From Streptomyces lichenis (GTDB lineage Bacteria; Actinomycetota; Actinomycetes; Streptomycetales; Streptomycetaceae): a DNA stretch of 64,000 bases. Each line of letters starts with the position of its first letter. Position 1 is the first letter of the stretch. Both the position numbers and the translations under genes were made by a program. Where the stretch lies: positions 62,001 to 126,000 of the forward strand of contig NZ_JALPTH010000024.1 of assembly GCF_023218175.1 (NCBI RefSeq), read 5' to 3'. Shown piece after piece: positions 58,022-64,000 of the stretch. The notes under the pieces were generated by a model. That model was not told the origin of the DNA. It saw only the letters and a list, made by a program, of their open reading frames with translations, and did not search any database.

Positions 58022-59260
58022 TCAGGGGCGCGCGTCCGCTCGTTCGGCCAGTTCTTTCAGCTCGGGGGGCGCCGCGCGTCCGGCGAAGAGCAGGAGGTCC
58101 CGGACCGTTTCCCGGGCGGCGACGTGGGTGTGGATGAGGTCGGGGGACAGCTCTTCCGCGTCGAGCAGCGCTCCCAGTGCTTCACCGACCTGGCGACGCT
58201 GCGCATAGGCCCGTCCGAGGTCCATGAGGAGCCGTGCTCGGCGCTCCAGGGACAGGTTCGAGGTGTCCACCCGTGTCCCGGTATCGATGGCTTCTCCGGC
58301 GTCGCCCAGCTCGACCGCGATGGAGACTGCTTGGATTTCGACGTTCGTCGGGCCGAACTCCAGGTTGAAGTCGTTGCGGTCCTCGCCCAGCCGCACCGCC
58401 ACCTCGCGTGCCCGCTCCATCTCCTGCCGTGCTCGGGTGCGGTCGCTCCCCCGGGCGTGGATCAGGGCGAGGGATAGGTGCAGCGCCCCCATGACGGACA
58501 GGGCCTCCGGTTCGTCCGCGCTGTCTCCGTAGTGCCGCTCCAAAGCATTGAGCGCGGTGGTCGCCGCGTGCTCGGCCTGATCGAGGTGTTTGAGCCGTAC
58601 GAACGCCTGGGCCAGCCGGAAGACGCTGGCGAACACATCCAGGGTGTTACCCGACTCCTCCGCCGCTCGGATGGCGCGGTCCGCGGCTACCCATGCGGCG
58701 TCCGCCTCGTCCTGGCGCACGAAGGCGGCGGCCAGGGCTTGGTACGCCCGGCTGAGCAGTCCGGAAAGCCGTGCCCGTTCGGCCGATGGTGCCGTTCGTG
58801 CGGCTCGCTCGATCCGGGGGACCAGCGGCCCCAGCATGGCGCTGAGTTCGGCGAACTCGTTGGCGTGGGTCAGCTCCCATGCACGGTCCACCGCCTGCTG
58901 GATCTCGTCGGCGTTGACCGGGCTGGGAGTGGCGGCGCCCAGAATGACCTCGGGGACGGGGTGGCCCGAGATGACCAAGCGCGACTGGTCCAGGTCGTTG
59001 GGCACATCGGCGGCCGGTTCCTCGACCGGGGCCTGCGTGGCCGGCGCATCCGCTCGAAGCTCCTGGACGGACACGCCGAGCCCATCGGCCAGGAGGCGGA
59101 GCACGTCCAGACGGTTGACCGGCTGAATGCCGCGCTCCACCTGTGACAGCCAACTCGCCGTGCGTCCGATCTCGGCAGCCAACTGCTTCTGCGTGAAGCC
59201 TCGTTGCTCCCGCAGATCGGAGACTCTGGCACCGAAGACCCGACGCTCTTCCGGGGTCAC
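58022..59260 (-). CDS. XRE-family regulator with TPR-like domain, AICE-encoded
   Basis: 412 residues. The HTH is ARVSDLREQRGFTQKQLAAE, then IGRTASWLSQVERGIQPVNR. Helical TPR-like repeats from about residue 110 (ALAAAFVRQDEADAAWVAAD; AQAFVRLKHLDQAEHAATTA) resemble quorum- or ligand-sensing regulators. The GTG at 59260 overlaps the ABM stop (GTGA) and has GGAG upstream; GTG 59266 is an alternative. Divergent from the transfer operon, it is the likely repressor of transfer. Confidence 0.85.
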   Translation of the reverse strand: MTPEERRVFGARVSDLREQRGFTQKQLAAEIGRTASWLSQVERGIQPVNRLDVLRLLADGLGVSVQELRADAPATQAPVEEPAADVPNDLDQSRLVISGHPVPEVILGAATPSPVNADEIQQAVDRAWELTHANEFAELSAMLGPLVPRIERAARTAPSAERARLSGLLSRAYQALAAAFVRQDEADAAWVAADRAIRAAEESGNTLDVFASVFRLAQAFVRLKHLDQAEHAATTALNALERHYGDSADEPEALSVMGALHLSLALIHARGSDRTRARQEMERAREVAVRLGEDRNDFNLEFGPTNVEIQAVSIAVELGDAGEAIDTGTRVDTSNLSLERRARLLMDLGRAYAQRRQVGEALGALLDAEELSPDLIHTHVAARETVRDLLLFAGRAAPPELKELAERADARP

Positions 59261-59574
59261 TTCCACGCTCCGGCGCTGCCCTGCCGCTGCACGAAGGTCA
59301 CGTCCACGCGGGCCACGTACTTCTCACGCTCGGCAAGGAAGTGGCGGGTGTGCTCCTGCTGCTCGTGCTGCTCGAAGGCGGCGCGGTCGGCGTACAGCTC
59401 GTAGAAGAGACGGGTGGTGGGCTCGCCCTCCACCGTGTGTACGACGTAGGCGAGCGTCCCGGGCTCGTGTGCCTGGATGCCCTCCAGCGTCTTCGCCACC
59501 AGCACATCGAAGCCTTCCGCCGCTTCCTCGTCCCGCAGGGTGAAGCGGACGACGAGGCCAAAGCCGCTGGTCAT
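59257..59574 (-). CDS. Antibiotic-biosynthesis-monooxygenase (ABM) domain protein
   Basis: 105 residues. FGLVVRFTLRDEEAAEGFDV, AHEPGTLAYVVHTVEGEPTT, FYELYADRAAFEQHEQQEHT and the final strand match the dimeric ferredoxin-like ABM fold (YgiN/quinol monooxygenase type). It is the first gene of the unit with the XRE regulator, preceded by GGGAGG. A small-molecule-sensing or modifying role linked to element control is plausible inference. Confidence 0.85.
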   Translation of the reverse strand: MTSGFGLVVRFTLRDEEAAEGFDVLVAKTLEGIQAHEPGTLAYVVHTVEGEPTTRLFYELYADRAAFEQHEQQEHTRHFLAEREKYVARVDVTFVQRQGSAGAWK

Positions 59575-59642
59575 GTGGGTCCTCCCTTGAAGTTGCCTCC
59601 AGAGTCGCAGAGTTGCAGCACTACTGCTACTCGCAGAACTTC

Positions 59643-59671
59643 TTGACTCGCAGTTTTTCTGCGCCTACATT
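59643..59671 (+). promoter_or_regulatory. Sigma70-type promoter of the AICE transfer operon with operator
   Basis: TTGACT (-35, 59643-59648), a 17-nt spacer and TACATT (-10, 59666-59671) lie 57 nt upstream of the first transfer gene. Inside the spacer CGCAG-TTTTT-CTGCG is a perfect inverted repeat. Upstream are further CTCGCAG/GTCGCAG copies (about 59603-59651), suggesting cooperative repressor binding. Confidence 0.7.
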
Positions 59672-59727
59672 CGTAGAGAAGCTGCTACCCGGCGGCAGTC
59701 GCCGGGGCTGACTCAAGGAGTGCTGCC

Positions 59728-60060
59728 ATGCCGTCGTTCAAGGTGGACACCTCGACCGCCGTGGTGTTCGTGGCCACGGCCCCCGTGCCGAAGCTCGTGA
59801 GCAAGCAGACCGGCGAACGCGCCATGGACCGGGAGACCGGCGCCGGGCTCTCCACCGTGGGGCTGCTGATCTCGGACGAGGGGGAGGGCAACCTCTACCA
59901 GGTGACCGTGCCGGAGACCGGTCTCCCCGATGGCCTCGCCCCGGGCATGCCGGTGTCGGTGATCGGGCTCAAGGCACGGGACTGGGAGAACACGTTCAAC
60001 GGGCAGACCCGGCACGGGATCTCGTTCCGCGCGGTCGCCGTCACACAGGTCGGGGCCTGA
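59728..60060 (+). CDS. AICE-conserved small protein upstream of the translocase
   Basis: 110 residues. KVDTSTAVVFVATAPVPKLV to PVSVIGLKARDWENTFNGQT is a single beta-rich domain, similar in size and position to the small proteins that precede traB/ftsK in Streptomyces AICEs. It is the first gene of the transfer operon, 2 nt from the next. No biochemical role is known to me. Confidence 0.75.
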   Translation: MPSFKVDTSTAVVFVATAPVPKLVSKQTGERAMDRETGAGLSTVGLLISDEGEGNLYQVTVPETGLPDGLAPGMPVSVIGLKARDWENTFNGQTRHGISFRAVAVTQVGA

Positions 60061-60062
60061 CC

Positions 60063-61412
60063 ATGACGGACCTGACGACGTTATTCGAGGTCGCCGCCCC
60101 GTTGGCCGGTGCGGGTGGCCTCGGGTACGCGAAGGTACGAGCGCCCCGGGTATTCTGGTCGCTGGTGGGTCTGCCGGTGGCTCGGGCTCGGTTCGCGCTG
60201 ACGTACCGCTCGACCATGGACGTGTGCGGCCTGACCGTACAGCCCTCCCGACTCCGGGCGTTCATGGTCCGCAACGTCGCCCGGCGTAGTGACGTCCAGC
60301 CGGTACCCCCGGTGGTTCGCCGGGTTCGGGGCTCCTCGACCGGGCTCCGAGTCACCCTGCGCCTGCCGGCCGGACTGGAGCCCGCCGACGTGGCCGCCGC
60401 CTCGGAACGGCTGCGGCACGCCTGGGGCGTCCACTCGGTGACCGTGGTCGAGACCCGTCCCGGCTTCGTGGAACTGCGGATGACCGGTTACGACGTGCTG
60501 CGCCGGGTGAAGATGCCCCGCCGACTTCGCGCGTCCGGGCTGCTGACCGTGCCGGTGGCTCTGCGGGAGGACGGCACCGCCTTCGTACGCGACTACCGGC
60601 AGGTCCCCCACGCGCTGACCCTCGGAGCCAACCAGTCGGGCAAGTCGATGTACCAGCGCAACTTGATCGCCGGGCTCGCTCGCCTGCCCGTCGCCCTGGT
60701 CGGTATCGACTGCAAGCGGGGCGTGGAACAACGCGGATACGCGCCCCGGCTGTCGGCACTGGCCGTGACCCCGGATGAAGCGGCCGGACTCCTGGACGCA
60801 CTGGTGGGCGAGATGGAAGACCGCTTCGACCTGCTCGCCGCCTATGGCGCCGCCGACGTCTGGGAGCTGCCGGTCAAGGTACGCCCGGTGCCGGTCGTCG
60901 TCCTGGTCGACGAGGTGGCCGAGCTGTTCCTGGTGGCCGGGAAGAAGGACGAGGAACGCCGGGACCGGATGGTCATGCAGATGATCCGGCTCGCACAGAT
61001 GGCCCGCGCGGCTGGCGTCTACCTCGAAGTGTGCGGCCAGCGCTTCGGCTCCGACCTGGGCCGGGGGGCCACCGCGCTGCGCGCCCAGCTCACCGGGCGG
61101 GTCGTGCACCGGGTCAACGACAAGCAGACCGCCGACATGGGCCTGGGCGATATCGCCCCGGACGCGGTGGTGGCCGTGACCACCATCCCGCCCGACCGGC
61201 CCGGCGTCGCGGTCGCGGGCGACACATCCGGCGGTTGGTCCCGCATCCGTACGCCGGAGCTGTCCGCCGCCGAAGCGGTGGCCGTCTGCCGCCGGTATGC
61301 GCACCTGACCCCGGCTCTCTCGGCGTTCGCGCCGTTCCGCCCGGCCCTTCCTGCCGATCCGGCACCGGCCGAGGCTTCCTCGCTGGTCACGTCGATCCCG
61401 GCGACCGACTAG
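60063..61412 (+). CDS. FtsK/SpoIIIE-type DNA translocase (TraB/TraSA-like conjugation protein)
   Basis: 449 residues. Walker A is GANQSGKS (188-195); Walker B is VVVLVDEVAELF (about 280). An N-terminal membrane-associated or domain region precedes the motor. In AICEs one such hexameric ATPase moves double-stranded DNA into the recipient. There is no separate transmembrane cluster; only the N-terminus (FEVAAPLAGAGGLGYAK) is weakly hydrophobic. It is the main transfer gene of the element. Confidence 0.92.
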   Translation: MTDLTTLFEVAAPLAGAGGLGYAKVRAPRVFWSLVGLPVARARFALTYRSTMDVCGLTVQPSRLRAFMVRNVARRSDVQPVPPVVRRVRGSSTGLRVTLRLPAGLEPADVAAASERLRHAWGVHSVTVVETRPGFVELRMTGYDVLRRVKMPRRLRASGLLTVPVALREDGTAFVRDYRQVPHALTLGANQSGKSMYQRNLIAGLARLPVALVGIDCKRGVEQRGYAPRLSALAVTPDEAAGLLDALVGEMEDRFDLLAAYGAADVWELPVKVRPVPVVVLVDEVAELFLVAGKKDEERRDRMVMQMIRLAQMARAAGVYLEVCGQRFGSDLGRGATALRAQLTGRVVHRVNDKQTADMGLGDIAPDAVVAVTTIPPDRPGVAVAGDTSGGWSRIRTPELSAAEAVAVCRRYAHLTPALSAFAPFRPALPADPAPAEASSLVTSIPATD

Positions 61413-61493
61413 CCACTCTCCTCCCCGGGTCGGCGTGACCGTCTCACACCAAGTCCCAACCCGACCCATGTCTCGATCATGAAGGGATCCGCC

Positions 61494-61682
61494 ATGGCCA
61501 CAGCCAAGAAGCCCACGAGCCCGCGCCGTCGCTCGACCAAGCCGCCGACAACGCCTCCATGCGGCACCTGCTCCGGCACCGGCGAGACGACCACCACCGT
61601 CTTGGTCGGCCGCAAGCGCCGCGAGATCGGCGCCACGCAGTCCGGTCTGTGCCCGACCTGCTTCGGCACCGGCACCGCCTAA
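61494..61682 (+). CDS. Small DnaJ-type zinc-finger protein
   Basis: 62 residues. CGTCSGTG and CPTCFGTGTA are two CxxCxGxG motifs like half of the DnaJ Cys-rich domain, preceded by a Lys/Arg/Pro-rich tail. Such small proteins are frequent in Streptomyces mobile elements. A related protein lies at 63817. The ATG at 61494 is preferred over 61479. Confidence 0.75.
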   Translation: MATAKKPTSPRRRSTKPPTTPPCGTCSGTGETTTTVLVGRKRREIGATQSGLCPTCFGTGTA

Positions 61683-61729
61683 TCCTGCCCACGCGGCGAA
61701 ACGCCCCGCTCCTCGAAAGGAGGTGAACT

Positions 61730-62389
61730 GTGTCCCGTACCCTCCGCTTCGACGCCGTGCTGGTCCAGGCCGTCATCGCCGGTGCCCTGTCCTTCTCACA
61801 TCTGCATGACCTGGCTGAGGCGGCCGGGCAGGACGGTTGGAAGGCGTGGGCCTACCCGGTCAGCGTGGACCTGCTGCTGGTCGCTGCCTGGCGCCGGATG
61901 CGCAAGGACGCCGACAACCGCGACGCCTGGCTGTGGTTCGCCATCGCGCTCGCCGCCTCACTCGGCGCCAACATCGCCACCGCCGGACTGCTCGACCTGC
62001 AAGCCGTTCCGGCCTGGCTCCGTATCCTCGTCGCTGGCTGGCCCGCCCTCGCCTTCCTCGGCGGCACGCTCCTCGCCCATACCCCCGCGCCGCCCCCGGA
62101 GCCCGTATCGGTCGTCCAGCCGGAGCCGGTCTCGGACGTGGTCGTGGACCGAGCCCCCGATCCGGCCCCCGAGCTGCCGCCGGCCGATCGCGCCCCGGCA
62201 CAACCGACACCTGTGCCGTCCCCTGAACCGGCCGCTGCGCCGGTGCCCCCGGCCCTGCTCGATCACGCCCGAAAGATCGCCGCCGCACACCGGACTCAGA
62301 CCGGCGGCCCCATCGACCCGGCGACCCTGCGCGCACGCCTCGGGGTCCCCGCCGCCCTCGCCGACTCCATCACTGCCCAACTGAACTGA
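61730..62389 (+). CDS. DUF2637 (SpdB-like) membrane protein
   Basis: 219 residues. VLVQAVIAGALSFSHLHDLA, DLLLVAAWRRMRKD and WFAIALAASLGANIATAGLL are the membrane helices of the DUF2637 family, typical of plasmid and AICE spread functions; after residue 115 comes a long Pro-rich tail and a C-terminal helical domain (RKIAAAHRTQTGGPIDPATL). It probably assists intramycelial spread of the element. GTG 61730 follows AAAGGAGGTG. Confidence 0.85.
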   Translation: MSRTLRFDAVLVQAVIAGALSFSHLHDLAEAAGQDGWKAWAYPVSVDLLLVAAWRRMRKDADNRDAWLWFAIALAASLGANIATAGLLDLQAVPAWLRILVAGWPALAFLGGTLLAHTPAPPPEPVSVVQPEPVSDVVVDRAPDPAPELPPADRAPAQPTPVPSPEPAAAPVPPALLDHARKIAAAHRTQTGGPIDPATLRARLGVPAALADSITAQLN

Positions 62390-62406
62390 TTGCAAAGGAG
62401 GTTGAC

Positions 62407-62595
62407 ATGTCTCGACCCAACCGCTTCCGCGACGTGATCCGCATCGGGCCGGTCCGCGTCGGCACCCGCTACGACGGTCGCGGCCGTACCAAGCACACCG
62501 CCGCCTGCGGTGCCCCCGGCTGCGGGTTCTCCGCCGACTACCCCGACCGCTCCGGCGCCGAACTCGCCGCCCGCACCCACCGCTGCAACCCCTGA
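62407..62595 (+). CDS. Mobile-element transfer-type small Cys protein
   Basis: 62 residues: IRIGPVRVGTRYDGRGRTKH, AACGAPGCGFSADY, and the C-terminal AELAARTHRCNP, with three Cys and two His that can form a zinc finger. This is the small protein often annotated as mobile element transfer protein in Streptomyces AICEs and plasmids. It follows AAAGGAGG. Confidence 0.85.
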   Translation: MSRPNRFRDVIRIGPVRVGTRYDGRGRTKHTAACGAPGCGFSADYPDRSGAELAARTHRCNP

Positions 62596-62614
62596 CCTGA
62601 GAGGAGATCCGATC

Positions 62615-62923
62615 GTGTTCACCCCGAAGTACCCGGCACCGGACACCGCCATCCCGGCGGCCCGTCCGCCGACCGCGGTCACCACCTCCGCCGTCCCGGC
62701 GCAGGTGTCCGCCCCGCTCCCCACCCGGCCGTTGTCCCCGCGCGTCGTCCAGCTCACCCCCGGCGCGCTGGTCGGCGTCGCGGCCGGCGGAACGGCCGTC
62801 ATCCTCGTCGTCGGTGCGGTGCTGGTCTCCATGCTGCTCGCCGTCGCGGTCACCGCTACGTCCCTCGCAATCTGCGCCGTCGTCTTGCGCTCCCTGCTCA
62901 CCCAGCCCGGCCAGCACCGGTGA
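62615..62923 (+). CDS. SpdD-like membrane protein
   Basis: 102 residues. A Pro/Ala-rich, probably external or cytosolic N-terminus is followed by two hydrophobic helices (LVGVAAGGTAVILVVGAVLV; LLAVAVTATSLAICAVVLRS). Size, order and composition match the SpdD proteins of AICE spread operons. GTG 62615 follows GAGAGGAG; the stop overlaps the next GTG. Confidence 0.75.
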   Translation: MFTPKYPAPDTAIPAARPPTAVTTSAVPAQVSAPLPTRPLSPRVVQLTPGALVGVAAGGTAVILVVGAVLVSMLLAVAVTATSLAICAVVLRSLLTQPGQHR

Positions 62924-63471
62924 CGGCCATGGACACCCAGGTCATCGCAAGCGTCTTACCGGCCCTCGGCTGGGCCATCCACGGCAGCGTCCTGGCCCGC
63001 CGCCTGGCCCGAGCCCGCCGGGACCCACTGACCGGTCTGCACACCCGCGCCGGATGGACCACCCGCGCCGAACGGCTCCTCGTCTCCGCGCCCACGGCGG
63101 CGGTGCTGCTGATCGACCTGGACGACTTCAAGGCGATCAACGACACCCACGGCCACGCGGCCGGTGACGCCGTCTTGGTCGCGACCGCCGCCCGCCTGAC
63201 CGCCTGGTGCGGCCGGACCGGCGTCCCGGCCCGCCTCGGTGGTGACGAGTTCGCCGCCGTCACCGCCCGCAGCTCTGGCGTCGACACCCTGATGGCCACG
63301 CTCAACCAGCCCGTTCTGCACGCCGGAACGCTCATCGACGTCAGTACCTCGGTCGGCTGCTGCCACCGTACCGACCTGCCGCTGCCTGCCTTGACCGACG
63401 CCCTGTCCGCCGCCGACAAGGCGATGTACCAGGCCAAGGGTCACGGCAGGCGCAACACCCCTCACCACTGA
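62920..63471 (+). CDS. GGDEF-domain protein (putative diguanylate cyclase), AICE-encoded
   Basis: 183 residues. RDPLTGLHTRAGW starts the domain; LLIDLDDFKAINDTHGHAAGD holds a metal-binding Asp; RLGGDEF (Gly107-Gly-Asp-Glu-Phe111) is the intact catalytic loop, so it can probably make cyclic di-GMP. An RxxD inhibitory site before the loop is not seen. The N-terminal 30 residues include a hydrophobic stretch that may anchor it. Cyclic di-GMP is the BldD co-repressor in Streptomyces, so the element may influence host development. Confidence 0.85.
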   Translation: MTAMDTQVIASVLPALGWAIHGSVLARRLARARRDPLTGLHTRAGWTTRAERLLVSAPTAAVLLIDLDDFKAINDTHGHAAGDAVLVATAARLTAWCGRTGVPARLGGDEFAAVTARSSGVDTLMATLNQPVLHAGTLIDVSTSVGCCHRTDLPLPALTDALSAADKAMYQAKGHGRRNTPHH

Positions 63472-63484
63472 AAGGAGCCCCGCC

Positions 63485-63724
63485 ATGGGCCTGTTCAGCC
63501 GTAAGAAGGACGCCCCGCCCACCAACCCGGCCATGGCCGAGCTGGGCCGCGAGTTCGCCATTGCGCGCCGCCACGGCGACCGCAAGACCATGCGCCGGAT
63601 CGGCCGCGAGTACATGAACGGTGCTTCCACCGAGGCCGACGCCGCCTCGTTCCAGCAGGGCCAGGAGGGCTACGACGCTGTCCCGCCCATCAAGCCCCCG
63701 CGCCGCAACCAGCGCCGCCGCTGA
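63485..63724 (+). CDS. Small AICE-conserved basic protein
   Basis: 79 residues: MGLFSRKKDAPPTNPAMAEL, a helical AIARRHGDRKTMRRIGREYM, and a basic PPRRNQRRR end. It follows GAAAGGAG. No domain is recognised, but a nucleic-acid-binding or scaffolding part in transfer is possible. It is conserved in position in similar elements as far as I recall. Confidence 0.65.
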   Translation: MGLFSRKKDAPPTNPAMAELGREFAIARRHGDRKTMRRIGREYMNGASTEADAASFQQGQEGYDAVPPIKPPRRNQRRR

Positions 63725-63816
63725 CGGCCCCCGGGGCGGCCTCGGTCGCCAAACTTCCGCCGCCCCGGGCGCCTGAACCCATCCAGATCCAACGGACCCG
63801 AAAGGGAATGCTCATC

Positions 63817-64000
63817 ATGCCCCACGCCCCGACCCCGCGCGTCTGCGCCCACTGCGACGGCTTCCCCGTCGTCCACATCACCACCGGCACCGCCACCCCA
63901 GACGGTCAGCGCCGTACCGTCTCCGCCACCTGCCCGACCTGCCACGGCACCGGCATCCGCCGCGTCACCGTCGCCACCGCGCCGATCGGGGGCCGGGTGT
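63817..64000 (+). CDS. Small DnaJ-type zinc-finger protein, partial at the right edge
   Basis: About 61 codons are visible before the window ends. CAHCDGFP and CPTCHGTGI are CxxC motifs like those of the 61494 gene, so the two are probably paralogues. The start is ATG 63817; the ATG nine nt earlier (63808) is an alternative. The 3' end lies outside the window. Confidence 0.65.
   Translation, partial: MPHAPTPRVCAHCDGFPVVHITTGTATPDGQRRTVSATCPTCHGTGIRRVTVATAPIGGRV

Larger units (their letters stand above)
55848..64000. mobile_element. Actinomycete integrative and conjugative element (left part)
   Basis: Starts at the tRNA 3' fragment and contains, in order, a low-GC cargo operon, an XRE regulator with an ABM protein, and a plus-strand transfer block with FtsK-type translocase, DUF2637 and Spd-like genes, a GGDEF protein and small zinc-finger proteins. 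This is the AICE gene order. rep, xis, int and the other att site are not in the window and are expected to the right. 55891-56152 holds nothing I recognise. Confidence 0.8.

Overview
The window is very GC-rich, with GC-dominated third codon positions, many GTG starts and frequent GTGA/ATGA stop-start overlaps. It reads as a Streptomyces chromosome: an SsgA-like sporulation protein, a resuscitation-promoting factor, a protein O-mannosyltransferase, a LAL-type LuxR regulator and an actinomycete integrative and conjugative element (AICE) are all present. The block ispE-rsmA-rpf-tatD-rsmI-pmt-PBP resembles core Streptomyces gene order.

Layout. 1-7.8 kb is accessory. It holds three short type I-E-style CRISPR arrays (337-487, 1444-1777, 7550-7700), all in the same orientation and sharing a leader motif; no cas genes are visible. 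Between arrays 1 and 2 lies a two-gene unit resembling a HicA-like toxin plus a DNA-binding partner. Between arrays 2 and 3 lies a minus-strand operon (5624 to 1877) with a zinc-ribbon protein, an unknown small protein, a left-handed beta-helix protein, a MurA-like enolpyruvyl transferase and a serine hydrolase. It is flanked by an XRE regulator and a divergent HFCD-type flavoprotein. I consider this operon the best candidate for an undescribed pathway.

7.8-25 kb: an AraC regulator/quinone reductase pair, then housekeeping genes (ispE, rsmA, rpf, tatD, rsmI, protein mannosyltransferase, penicillin-binding protein, EamA transporter), then two secreted serine proteases. 25-37 kb: a LAL regulator, two small unknown proteins, a serine hydrolase, a Cbi/Nik-type ECF metal transporter preceded by a Nur-box-like site, an SsgA-like protein, and an MMPL exporter with a TetR regulator and tandem palindromic operators. 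37-51 kb: a tricorn-like peptidase with a low-complexity insertion, a VapBC module with an operator, a lipase-like hydrolase behind an iron-box-like site, a frameshifted HEAT-repeat gene, an SDR/hydrolase/Baeyer-Villiger monooxygenase operon divergent from a MerR regulator, xth and an acetyltransferase. 51-55.8 kb: an amidase remnant and a cluster of small genes divergent from an XRE-TPR regulator.

55.85 kb to the right edge: one end of an AICE. The left junction is the 3' part of a tRNA gene on the minus strand, best read as tRNA-Ala(CGC). Then come a lower-GC two-gene cargo operon, a regulator/ABM-monooxygenase pair, and a plus-strand transfer operon (FtsK/TraB-type translocase, DUF2637 and other Spd-like proteins, a GGDEF protein, zinc-finger proteins) behind a clear sigma70-type promoter with operator repeats. 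Replication, excision and integrase genes, and the intact tRNA, are expected beyond the right edge. All functional calls come from reading motifs; no database search was run.
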